DNA from: Calocera cornea HHB12733
Lineage: Eukaryota; Basidiomycota; Dacrymycetes; Dacrymycetales; Dacrymycetaceae
Reading direction: 5' to 3'
DNA: 64,000 nucleotides
Assembly: GCA_001632435.1 (NCBI GenBank)
Contig: KV424007.1
Coordinates: forward strand, 1 to 64,000
Shown here in pieces: positions 11,524 through 22,445 of the stretch (position 1 is the first letter of the stretch; each line of letters opens with the position of its first letter). The notes under the pieces were generated by a model. The model saw only the letters and a list, made by a program, of their open reading frames with translations. It did not search any database and was not told the origin of the DNA. The position numbers and the translations under genes were made by a program.

Positions 11524-12250
11524 ATTGATAGCACCCGACAGAGGCTCTCAGAGCAGCGCAGGACAGGTAGCAAGCAGTCTATCCTTTCAATCGAAAGCCA
11601 CACTGGGGCGCGACGCGTATCCAGGCACCCAGCCATCACCGAGCGCAGCCCCATTCCCTGGCCCAATTCCCCATCTGACTCCTGCCGGGGCCGCTCGTCA
11701 TCCCGAGCCGCGGGTCGCAGTTTCTTCGACGTGGCACGCTGATGATCACAACGGGCGGATGGATGGATGTTCGACGGGTGTGCCGTGCCGTGCGGACGCG
11801 CGCGAGGGGTGCCGTCATCAGGGTTTCTCGGCATCCGTGGACACCTCGAGCGAGTCTGCTAACGTGAGGGGGGAATGGCCCTGCTATCTTGTCATCGTCA
11901 CTTGGTTCTGTTCCAGCCGGTGGGGAAAGAACGTGTGCAGTGTCTCCCCTGTTCTTTCCATGCCGCTGCACGTCGGCGGCAGAAGCTCAAGGTGCCCCCA
12001 GCTCCCTTCCCCGGCACCGACCATGCCGGCCCGCGAGTCCATATTATCCACAGCATCAGACCGGAACCGTAACGCGGTTGACATTACATCGTACATGGAT
12101 AGTACAGGCTCGTCCCCTGCGCGTGTCGTCTCTCCATTCCTTGCTCGTCCGCAAATCCTCTATTCCCCTTCCGTCCGCACGTCTCCCAGCGCTGCCGCAA
12201 TCTGTCCAAAGCCGGCCTTCCCACACGTCCGCATTCGTCCGCCCTCATGG
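11524..12250. other. Upstream region of monooxygenase copy 2
   Basis: Lies between the copy 2 start and the stop of the Sec2-like gene. Open frames here are GC-driven and have no domain content. No gene recognised. Confidence 0.45.
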
Positions 12251-14025
12251 CTACGGAAGCGCGGCGAACCCCCTGCCGACCATGCCCACCGGGTCCGCCT
12301 TGCCGTCCCTCCGATCCCCGCTCCTGAGCGCGCCGAGCCCCTCGCGGAAATCGCCCTTGATCGTCTCGAGCGCCGGGCTGAGGTAGCCGCTCGCGCTCGA
12401 TACCTGCTGGCCGAAGTAGCCGCCGGCGGAGGAGAGCGCGGAGCCGATGCGCGCTGCTGGGGAGGCGGGGCGTGAGGTTGGGGTTGGCGGCTGCGGCTGG
12501 GGTTGGCGAGCGGGGGAGCGGGGGCGGGAGGAGAGGGAGAGGATGGGGTGGTTCGGGTGCGTTGAGGCGAGGGTGCTGGAGGCGGTGTGCTCCTGCGGTG
12601 GGGTAGCGGATGTGCTGGTGAGTGCTGGTGCTTGGGCGAAGCCGTTGACGAGGTTGAGCGGGCGCGGAAAGGTGGATAGGGCAGGCGGGGAGATGGCGTC
12701 CAGCCAGACACGATCGATGCGCACGCCGTCGTCAAGGCCGTCGCTGGCCACGCTCGGCGGGCGAGACGGCTGCGTCGGCGTCTGGTCCTTGTCCTGCTCG
12801 CGCGCGTATCCGTAGCTATCGGGCACGGCCATCCCGCCCGCGGAGGACGGCGAGGTTGAGGGGTAGACGACCGTGTCCTTCTCCGGGAGGGCGAGGCCGG
12901 GGAGCGCCTCCCCCCGGCGCAGTTTGCGGTTCTCGTCCTCGACCATGCGGAGCGTGCGGCGCATTGCCTCGCGCTCGTCTCGCAGCTCCTGGAGGTCGAG
13001 CTCAGCCTGCGCGCGCTTCTTGCGCTCGTCAGAGACCATCTTGTTTGCCTATGCAATGTCAGCCTGGGGTCCACTTATCGCCCGTGCTTCCTCAACGGAA
13101 GCCAAAGCAGGGACAACGCACCTCCTCAAACAGCGCCTGGCTCAGGCTCTCGATCTCCTGCTCCAGCCCGGCCTTCTCCTTCTTAAGCAGCTCCGCCTCG
13201 CCCCTCTCCTTCCTGAGCATCTCCCTGACGCGCTCCAGCTCGCCCGCATCCCCCAGCGCAGGGGTGCTCGCGCTGGTCAAGCTCGCCCTGTCCCGTTCCC
13301 GCAGCACGCCCACGGCAGTGAGCGGCGGGTGCGGCGTGCCCGGGCGGGACATGATCGTGGCCTTTGGCACAGCGGATGCGGGCCTGCGCAAGCTCTGCCA
13401 GAAGGTGAGCCCTTCCTCGGGGGAGCTATCCGCACTCGAAGCGGTGTCCATGCTCCTCCTTCCCCCCACGGGCTCCATCGCGCTCTGCACCTCGCGCTGC
13501 TGCACGGCGTCGCGCGCCGAGTGTCGGCGGAAGCCGTAGGGCTGTGCGCTGGCGGGGGTGCGGGAGAGGGCGTCCTCGAGCATCTCGTTGTTTGAGAGGG
13601 CGAGGGTGAGGTTGGACTTTGCGACGGTGAGCGAGGTGGAGAGCTCTTCCTGCTCGTTGAGGAGCACGCGGATCCTTGCTGACTGCACAGCGCCGTCGCA
13701 TCAGTAACCGCAGCACGTTGCAGGCCGAGGGGAAAGGACGAACGAGCTGGTCAACCTTGTTCAGCATGGTCCAGAGCGCCTGCTTGACCTCTCCAAAATC
13801 GCCCTCCTGCCAGGCGCGGCGGGCGTCCTCGACGTCGCTATCCTCTTGAGCGTGGAGTGGGCGGATGGAGGTTGCGGAGGAGGGGCGTGATGGGTGTGGG
13901 CGTGGGTCTATTGTGAGTGTTGAGGGTGCGCGGGAGGGGGGCCGGGGGATGGGGAGGGGGAGGGAGGAGGGTGTGGTTGTGGTTGTGGGGGATGAGGCGT
14001 AGTAGTCTGTTGTGCGGAGGGACAT
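12251..14025 (-). CDS. Sec2-type Rab guanine nucleotide exchange factor
   Basis: Predicted GEF for the Sec4/Rab8-type GTPase that drives post-Golgi vesicles to the growing tip. Exons 14025-13744, 13682-13122 and 13048-12251 keep phase and give 546 residues. Residues ~1-60 are low complexity. A coiled coil runs from ~75 (VDQLSARIRVLLNEQEEL) and resumes after a disordered insert at ~215-320. The signature of the Sec2p/Rabin coiled coil is ALFEEANKMVSDERKKRAQAE, whose core FEEANKMV spans the second intron. The C-terminal half is proline/serine rich and ends after a short region resembling an amphipathic helix (LETIKGDFREGLGAL). It is divergent from the acyltransferase gene, with 462 bp between the two starts. 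Assignment rests on the EEAN-MV motif plus coiled-coil layout. Confidence 0.85.
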
Positions 14026-14487
14026 GCTGCTCTAGAGGGGTGGGCTGTGTCGCCAAGCGGTGATGCAGCAAGCAAGGGACAGCGTGGTCAGGAGCAAGGC
14101 GCGTCCCACCACGAGCGGGGCCAATGCGCAGATATCCCCTGACGGGCGGGGCGGGGCAGCGGGGGCGAGGAGGGTTAGGGAGAGGTGTAGAGGTGTGGCG
14201 AACGGGGAGCGATGACGCTCTGTGGCACTCGTGCAGACAATGGGCTAACCCTCCCAACCCAAGCGGGAGCATTCGCCGGCCTCGGGTCTGCGGCTCCGCG
14301 AGACGCCCCGGGCCACGTGCCCCCAGAAGGGGAATGCGGAGGCGTCGGTGTGCCTGGAGTGTATTGGGCACGGAGGACGATTGAAACGCCGTCCTGCTCC
14401 TGTCGCTCTCCTCTCCTCTCCTCTCCCCACCCAGCCTGCAGCCTCCCCCCCCCCCCCCCCCACCGCCTGCACCCACCCCGGATCCGG
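14026..14487. promoter_or_regulatory. Shared divergent promoter (Sec2-like / acyltransferase)
   Basis: Only 462 bp separate two divergent start codons, so both promoters must lie here. A run of about 17 C residues at 14445-14461 sits just before the acyltransferase start, preceded by a CTCTC-rich pyrimidine tract, which is common upstream of fungal genes without a clear TATA box. No other element can be assigned. Confidence 0.55.
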
Positions 14488-16815
14488 ATGGCGCCGCCCA
14501 CCCCGGCCGCGCCGGTGCAGAACACGCCCGCGACGCTGCTGCACCGCGCCCTCGTCCGCCTCGCCTACTTTGCCTTCTGGTCCTTCTTCCGCACAGTCCG
14601 CGTCCTCAACGAGCACAACCTCCCTCCCACCGGCGCCGTCATCCTCGCCAGCACACACCACAACTCCGCCCTCGACCCCACCACATTATGTGCGCCCGCT
14701 GCCCTCCTTCCCTCTTGCCCACATCCCCGCTGACCGGCGGCCCCTGCCTGCGTGCGTGTGACCCCAGCTACCACCTACCCCTCCAACAGATGGTTCCACT
14801 ACTGGGCAAAGTCCGGCCTCTTCGCAAACCCCGCCCTCAAATGGATCATGCTCAACGCCGGGAACATCCCCGTCGACAGGGGGAACAAGGACAAGCGCAA
14901 GCTCTTCCTCCCCACCTTCGACGTCCTCCAGAAGGGCGACGCCGTCGCCGTCTTCCCGGAGGGGACCAGCTATACGGTGCGCTTCTCTTCCTTCTCCTTT
15001 CTCTCTCTTCTCCGCGTGGTGCTTTGCGGGCTGGCACGGCTTGGAGGGAAAGTGACAGCAAGCCAACTGACGCATACACGCGCATAGGAACCCAGCATCG
15101 TCCAAGTCAAGGATGGCGCGGCCTGGTGCGCGCTCGAGTACACCGCCATGGCGCTCGACGCGGCCCGCGCGGGGACCACGAAGCCCTACCCGCCCGTCGT
15201 CATCGTCCCCGCGAGCGTGGTGTACACGAACAAGTCCAAGTACAGGAGTGCCGTCATCTTGCAGTGCGTTTTCTTTCCTTGCTCTCGCGCCCGCTGACCC
15301 CCGTTCCCCCGTGCAGGTTCGCCAAGCCGATCCACATGGACCCGTATATCGCCGCCTACACCTCGCCCAGCGAGGGCGCCGGCCGCGCCGCCACAAAGGC
15401 GCTCACGCACCGCCTGCAGCGCGCGCTCATCCGGATGTCCGTGAACGCGCCGGACTGGGAGACGCTGAGCGCGGCGCGGATGGCGAGGGAGATCTTGTGG
15501 GTCGACGAGCGGACGATCCCGCTGGACGAGTTTACTGTCATTTCCCAGACGTGCGTTTCCCCCTTGCCTTGCTAGACCGAGCAAGCGTTGATTGGGCTGC
15601 GCTCGGCAGGCTCGTGGACCTCTTCACCCCTCCCTACCCGAACCCACAGACCGAGCTCGTCAAAGCCCGGCTCCTGACGTACTACGCCCTCCTGCAAGAG
15701 TCCCGCCTGACACACGAGGTGCTCTCCTCCCTGCCCCTCCCACGCACGCTCGACCCGCGCCGCCCCACGCCCGTCCCCTCGCGCATCTCCACCCTCCTCC
15801 TCCTCGTGCGCGACAGCATCGCCTCGGCGATCCGCCTGCCGTTCTTCCTCCTCCCGCTGCTCGTCCACCTTCCCGTCTACGCCCTGGGCAAGTATGTCCA
15901 GGGCATGATCGTCGACGAGGAGGAAATCGCGCAGGGCAAGGTCTTCCTCGGCCTGTTCCTCCTCATGGGCACCTACTCACTCATGTTCCTCGCGCTGTGG
16001 GTGCTGCTCTGGCTCTCCCCCATCGGCGCGCTCATCGCTGCGGCCGTGACGTGGGCGTTCGCGGTGTATCATGTGCAGCTGGTAGACGACAACTACTCGA
16101 GGTGCGCCCCGCTCACACAGCGCATGCCGTTCTCAACCATTAACTGACATTGCGTGTGTGCGACAGCATGAAACACCTCGTCGCGGCGTGGCGCGTCCTC
16201 CTGGGCGTCTGGGCCCCGCAGAGCTGGGACGTCGCTCTGAACAGCCTGCAGCTCTCGGCGCGGCCCGACAAGCCCGAGAACCAGTACCTGAAGAAGAAGA
16301 AGCCTGCTGCGCCCGAGCCCAGCATCGTCATTCCCGTCCCCGCCGACGGCCCAAACTCGAACCCCGGCAGCCCCGCCTCAGAGCCGGAAACCACCCCGTC
16401 CAAGCCCGCGCCCTTCAAGCGCAAGAAGCGCCTGCCGTCGCGTCGGCTCGTGCGCCACGTGCTGCGCCACCGCGTCCTCGCGTGCCAGGCGCTGTTCAAG
16501 TTCCTCGACGAGCTCGCGCGCACCGACGGGCGCGTGACCGCCTCGGCGCACCTGGCGCGGGTCTATGGGTTCGATGCTCAGGCGGACCCGGATGCCAAGG
16601 TCGTGCTGTCCGCCGTGTCGCCTGGCGCGGGGGGTGACGAGGACGGGGAGTTCGTCCCCGAGCCGAATGGCTGGAGGAGCGGGCGGGAGGTCGTAACTTT
16701 CTTGAGGGCGAACGGGGCGGGCGTGGGGCTGGTGAGGAGGAAGGAGGAGTGGGGCGTTGGGCCCTCGGAGGGGGAGGAGACGCAGGAGGAGGGCGAGGGC
16801 TCGCTGTCGTCTTGA
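14488..16815 (+). CDS. Glycerol-3-phosphate / DHAP acyltransferase, Sct1/Gpt2 type
   Basis: Catalyses the first acylation of glycerolipid synthesis at the ER membrane. Exons 14488-14689, 14768-14976, 15088-15263, 15317-15550, 15610-16101 and 16167-16815 keep phase and give 653 residues. PlsC motifs are in order: HHNSALD (HX4D, residue ~57), GNIPVDRG, FPEGTS (~131) and VVIVPASVVY. Two or three hydrophobic segments follow, at about 350-370 and 390-435 (FLGLFLLMGTYSLMFLALW). The tail after residue ~440 is hydrophilic, with a basic KRKKRLPSRR patch and an acidic end, matching the long cytosolic C-terminus of fungal Sct1/Gpt2. The ATG at 14488 is the first in frame after the C run and gives a normal N-terminus. 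Confidence 0.93.
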
Positions 16816-19800
16816 TCGCCTGGATTGTCTCATCCAACTCGATTCCGGCTCATCTGGCTTTTGGACCGTGGTTTCTGAAGATCGGATTCTGCATTCCGCG
16901 TTCTGTACTCGCGTTGACTTTGAGAGCGGTTGGAATGGCTCATTCATGATGCATTACGTGTTGCTAGTTTACATTAGGGTAATGGACTTGGTTCTGGTTT
17001 CTCCTTCGAAAGTGGCTCGGCCGGAGGCGGAAGTCGTGATCCTGCTTCACAAGATGCTCGATAGGCAGGTCAGAAGCGTCGAGAGGTCTTGCATTCCGGC
17101 CGCAGCGGGCCAAAGAGAGTGGCAGGGTTCTCGCTTGGGGACGATGACTGGGCGGTCGGGGTTGTGGAAGACACCTGTGGTGGTCGGCAGAAGGTTGAAG
17201 GCGTGATCACTGCTTATGGCGGGCACACGTGTCAAGAGGAGTTGAGCGGCCTGGTCATGGGCCATGACCGGGCGCCGGACTGAACAAGCGCATCAGAACT
17301 GGTTTTGCAGGCTAGTCGTGTGTCGCAATCCGACGGTCTGCGCAGACGGCATCTATCGGCAACATAGAAAGCACAAGACAAGCACTTGTCGAGATGGAAT
17401 GTCCACACCTTGAGAACTCGGCTGGGCCCCAAGAATACTACTGCGCTGGAGTCATCAAGCCTGGTTGATCGCACAGCGACGTCAAGCAAGCGCAATGAAG
17501 GACAACTTGCACGGAGTCGAGCTCCGACAGTCGCGTTTGGTCGTCTCCAACCTCCCAACCCTCGGGATCAGGTCTTCCTGATGCAGTTCCCATTGCATCA
17601 TACTCCGTCAGCGAGATCAGAACGGTCACACGCAGTGTTTCAAACTCAGTAGTCGGCGTCCAAGGTGAGTATAACCATGTTGCAGACACGAAGAGATCAA
17701 CTGATATAGCATTGATGTCGCAGAGCAAATCTCTTCTGAGTATCACCGCCGAGATCGCTTAGTGATGTGGTTGAAGCTCCAAGTTGACTTCGGAACAACG
17801 TGGGCAGAAGCCAGATCTCTAACGGGTAGATCCTGTAAGGGTTTGCATAGCCAGTCCACACCGATACCAAGCGCGAAGACGAAAGCGAAACCCGGGTTTG
17901 CAGGTGCCGGTGGCCGAGTTAAGTAGTGACAGACCCTGTGGGCCCCGGACAACAATAGCGTCGCCACACTTCAGCTAAGCTTTGCCTCCCCCGCGTGCCC
18001 CACACCCGCAGGCTTTTGTCGTTTGCGGGGTGAAAGGGGGATAGACAGCCCAACGTGGGTCGATTAGGTTTTGCCAACCCCGGACTTTTCATCTCGGTCA
18101 GAGCCACTCCGAGTATCATAGGCCTTGGAGCGGTGGTCATGGATTCCACGATACCCCAGACCAAGGGTCCATCACTGACGGCATCGCGTTCTTCTCCTAG
18201 AGCGCGTGAGTTTAACCCTATTCCCTTGTGCCTGGCGACCGTCCAGACCGCCATTGCCGATCGCGCTCGGGGTGCGTGACCTGCTGCGGATGTCGGCGGG
18301 GCGAAAGCAGCTCGTCGGCAGATGAGCAGTTGGCTGCGTTTGGCAGCTACCCGGTCGGGAAAGGATGGGGATTTTACGCGAGATCGCGTCACCTCTCGAG
18401 CCGTACTACGCATCGCGTGCAGTGAGCCACACCAAGCATGTCGAGCGAATCGTTGGGGATCGCTTGCGCACACGAGGCCGCTCTCGAGCCGACAAGCCAT
18501 TGTCGCTCTTCACAATGAAGCGCGCGCCCACGCTGAGCTGTCAAGGCGGGGACGGGAGGTGTGTGAACTGGGAATATTGGCAGGCCCCACTTTTGTATGG
18601 GCTTGACATTTTGGCATGCGAGGAAGCTGATCCCTAGCCGAGCGATTATTCCGTGGGCTGTGTGGACGTGCATTGTCCGTAGCTAGGTTGGACCGCGGAA
18701 GCTGCGGCATTGTCTGCCATTGATAACGGCATTGTATTGATCGTTTTTCTCACAGGACAATGGAACGAGATGGCGCAGATCGAGTTCTGATGCATTCTAT
18801 CACTACCGCACATGAGGAAGCAGGGAAGACCCCTGCCGGGAACGTAATCACCGACTTGTCGCGCATGCGCAAGCTAATCAGGCCATCCAGAAGGCACTAG
18901 CGGGTCTAGAATTGATTGATAGCAGCGGGGGTAAACCGATATGGCAAGAGTTTGCCCGGGGTCCGTGCGCCTGTGCGCTGGCAGTACTCGTGTCGCGCTC
19001 CAACCGCCTCCCGTCCATTCGTTCCAGAGATAACTCGGTACCGTTCCGCCGCGCTGGGCGGGCTCTGAGAACGCTCTCGCACCTGCACCTGGAAGGCTGT
19101 TCCCGTGCGAGCGGCGAGCGGTGACGGGATGATCTGCTGATCTGCTGATCCTTACGTGTCCCCTGTCCGGCAGCCGCGCGCACCGCAGAGATAAGCGCAA
19201 GCTCGATACAGCAGGTACTACTACTGTCGAAACCCGACGCGGCTTGTAGCGCCCGCCCAGTATCGGAAACCCCAGGCGGGGCGAGGCACTTATCGAACGC
19301 ACCCTTCCCTTCGTCTTCGCGGGAGCACAGCTCAACACGACCCACTGGCAACCCGGGATCCGCCATGACCGACCGAACGCCCTTGTGCGGCTGGGCTTCC
19401 CGGATTGGCCGCGGAGGCGCGATTGCCGCATGCGCACATGGACCCGCATCGCCGCATCCCCGCAGGGGCGCAGGGCCGTGGGCGCCCGGTGTCAGGTGAC
19501 CAGAGACAGGGTAGGTTGTGCAATGAGCCGGGTACCCTGAAGCACACGGGTGCTGCGGTAGTAGTAGTAGTCGTGTACAGTACCGTAATAAGAGGGTTCG
19601 AGAGGCCCAGTGTACGCGCGCCGGTGAGCGATGTGAGACCCAGGCGCGGCGTGCGAGTTCCGTCCTGCGGGAATGAGGTCGCGGTCCAGCGGGTACGGCA
19701 CGGCGCACCTTTGTAGGGGACGAGCGGGCGGCGTGAGGCAAGGGGGATGGCGAACGTTCGTCGGTTGGAAGGGGAAGGGAACGGTTCGAGCGCTGAGACG

Positions 19801-20263
19801 AGATGAACTGCGCGCGTGCGGGAGATTCCGGAGAGTGGATGCTGCGCGAGGGTCGAGGAACGGATGGGCCAGCGCCAGGGAGAGGAGTTTCGAGCTCTTG
19901 GCAGGAAGGATGGGGAGGCTAAGACTTGCCCCAGGACGCAGGACGCAGGGCGCAGGACGCAGGACGCAGGAACGGGGCATGCATGTGCAGGCAAGGGAGG
20001 CAGAGAGGTGGACCAGCGGGGAGGAATTTGGCCCGGCCGCGGGGTGAGAGGTTCGGGACGGGATATGAGTATTTATTTCCTGGGGGTTGTGGGGAGTTGG
20101 GCGAGCCACCCACACGGGTGACGGGTTGGCGGGGTTGTGGCTCGCAATGGATGGATGAATTATTGCAGTCCCTTGCATTCCACAACAAAGACAAGGGGCA
20201 AGTAGGGATGGGGCGCGCGGGCAGCGGCCGGACAGCTGTCGTCGGCTAGCGAGCTGCCAAGTC
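16816..20263. other. Long gene-free region
   Basis: About 3.4 kb in which I find no spliced gene on either strand. Several long GC-driven open frames overlap around 18.9-20.2 kb, but they lack ATG-anchored exons, domains or sensible splice sites. A short 7-bp tandem repeat is listed separately. Confidence 0.5.
19932..19970 (+). repeat. 7-bp tandem repeat
   Basis: About five copies of CAGGACG-type units in a row, one slightly changed (CAGGGCG). A simple minisatellite in non-coding DNA. Confidence 0.8.
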
Positions 20264-20856
20264 TACGGTGGGCATAGAGTGCACGGTCTGATTTGGGCCC
20301 TGGCCCGCGTCCCGCGTGAGGGAGAGCCTCACGGCGGGGCCATTTGGCCGCGGGTAGAGGAGAGGGACCCCATAGCCAAGGGCTGGATGCGGAAACCAGA
20401 GTCCCCTTCCGCGTCCCGGCTTTCCTTTGGTAGGTTAGTCTCCGTCCCTCTAGGATAGGTTCCCCCCCCTTAAGTTCCATTATGTATTTTTACTAATTTT
20501 TTTTCGAAATTTAATGAGCTCCAAAAAGGGTGCAGAAGCGCCCCCACAATGTTCTTTATTTGTTTTATTTTTGAAAGTATACTTAATTGAATATATGATA
20601 TCAAGTTAAGGGGGACAATTGCGGCTATGCTGTCTTAAGCTGCGGCTATGCTGTTCTTTAGTTGCGGCTATGCAGTCTTGGGCAGCGGCTATGCTCCCAT
20701 TTAGCTCCATGGAAGCAACCTCGAAACTACCTCCGACGTAGTTTCTATGGGGTCCCTCACCTCTACCCGCGACCGAATGGCCCCGCCGTGAGGCTCTCCC
20801 TCACGCGGGACGCGGGCCAGGGCCCAAATCAGACCGTGCACTCTATGCCCACCGTA
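20264..20856. mobile_element. Long-inverted-repeat (MITE/foldback-like) element
   Basis: The left arm 20264-20375 and the right arm 20745-20856 are reverse complements over 112 bp with three mismatches by eye. Both outer ends begin TACGGTGGGCATAGAGTGCA. CAAGT occurs at 20258-20262 and again at 20857-20861, a possible 5-bp target duplication with one extra base on the left. The ~370-bp interior is AT-rich, unlike its surroundings, and contains four 21-22-bp repeats. It encodes nothing. A non-autonomous DNA transposon is the simplest reading. Confidence 0.8.
20621..20694 (+). repeat. Four 21-22-bp repeats inside the inverted-repeat element
   Basis: GCGGCTATGC occurs at 20621, 20642, 20664 and 20685, with variable filler between copies. 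These may be subterminal binding sites for a transposase supplied in trans; that is inference. Confidence 0.75.
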
Positions 20857-20861
20857 CAAGT

Positions 20862-22371
20862 GGGAGCGGAGAGGGCGGTACGTGTTGTGAGAGTAGTGAG
20901 TGCGATACGGATACGGATACGGATACGGATACGGACGAGGGAGAGGGAGAGCCTGCGAAAGGCGCCATACTTAAGGTTGAGACATGACCCGTCGTCCGTA
21001 CGCGGGTGCGCTGGCGGGCGGACGGGGAGCGGGCGGGGCCTAGGCGCGGAGCGGAGGCTGTGTGTGGTTCGGCGCGGGACTGTACTGTATGGGCAGGATT
21101 ATGGCGTTGAGTTTACAGTGCGTGGGGCGCGGTGGGCCAGCAATAATAGTGATGATAACAGTTGGTGATAATGATGATGTTGGATTGTGGGCCCCGAGCG
21201 CGGGCGAGGCACGGGCGACGATGGGCGATAGGGCGGCGGACGGCGGACGGTAGACGGCAGACGGTGCCGACCGGTGCTGCCGAGTGAAGGCGGGCTGATC
21301 CCGGACGCTGTCACTCTGGCTGTGTGCCGGGCGCGGCCGACTGGGCGCAGCGCGATTGGCCCCACTACGATATGGTATGGGATGGTATGGTGTGGTGTGG
21401 TGTGCTATGATACCCTGATATGATGATGTGGGTATGTATGTGTGTAAGCGGGCGTGACTCTTGTTGGGGAGGAGGGAGGGAATGGGGCCGGGCGGGTGCG
21501 TCCTTTTTGTGGGCTGTGAGATAATCGGGGGCATCATCGTGTGTAGTTGTACTGTACTCATGCCGTGCGCATCACCGTACAGATAGGGATAGGAACACCG
21601 ATGGGACAAGGACGGACAGTGGATCGCAGCGTGTTCTGAGCGAGGTACTGTAGGAGGAGGGGGGGGATGGGGGGGAATGATGGGGACTGGGAAGGAGTGA
21701 AAACTTTGGGTTTGGACAGGTGGCGCGGGGGGACGAGAAGCGAATGGTGGGGAATGATGACTGTCGGGGGTCGAGGCGAGCGAGCCAAGGAAGGGAAGCG
21801 TCATGTGGGTCCGCTTCTGCGTGTTCACGAGGTTCGAAGGGGGCCGGTCGGTGCAGGGAAGGGAAGGGAAGGGAGTCTGGGTGGGCGGTGGCCGATGGGT
21901 GCGGCATGTGCGCTTACGGGCGGGTGGCGCATTCACGCTCAGACTCGCCCACTGGCCAACCGCCTCCGTATCCGCTCCCTCGCACCCTCGCACCCTCCTG
22001 CCTGGGCTGATTCTGCCTCCCGACTCGGCGGTGCCCATCCCCCTCCCCTTCCCATCCCCAACGCAGCCGCAGCCGCAGCCGCACCCGCTGCCACCCACGG
22101 AGGTTTATCTATCCATCCTCTCCCCCCCGCCCCCCCCCCCCCTCGACAAAACAGCGCCTTGGGCTCACCCCACCATCATCACCATCATCGCTCCCCCTCC
22201 TCCTCCTCCCCATTGCCCAACCCAACCCACACCCACACAACAGGCAACACCGACCACGTTCGTGCTCGCTCGTCATCGCACCACACCCATCCCCTGCCCT
22301 GGATCACGCAGCGGGAATCCCTCCCCGCCGGCTGCTCCCCTCCCCCTTCCGCTCTTCCCGCACTCGACGGG
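20862..22371. other. Promoter-proximal region of the CBM21 gene
   Basis: No gene seen. Includes a short 6-bp tandem repeat at 20904-20934 (GATACG units, about five), TGG/ATGG-rich low-complexity DNA near 21370-21420 and a long pyrimidine-rich tract from 21960 on. Most likely upstream regulatory DNA and 5' leader. Confidence 0.45.
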
Positions 22372-22378
22372 TATAAAA
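22372..22378 (+). promoter_or_regulatory. TATA box of the CBM21 gene
   Basis: TATAAAA lies about 70 nt before the ATG at 22446, after a long pyrimidine-rich tract. Called by motif and spacing. Confidence 0.5.
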
Positions 22379-22445
22379 CGCACGCAAAGGCCCACCGCGA
22401 CGCCAGGTGAGCACAACACTCCCCCCTCTCCCCTCCCCCACGCCA

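Noticed and set aside
11489..12475. 328-codon plus-strand frame opposite the monooxygenase and Sec2-like genes
   Set aside because: It overlaps two well-supported minus-strand genes and contains no recognisable domain.
18878..20178. Overlapping long frames on the minus strand in the gene-poor region
   Set aside because: Several frames are open at once because of high GC; they have no domains, no splice-consistent continuation and include simple repeats.
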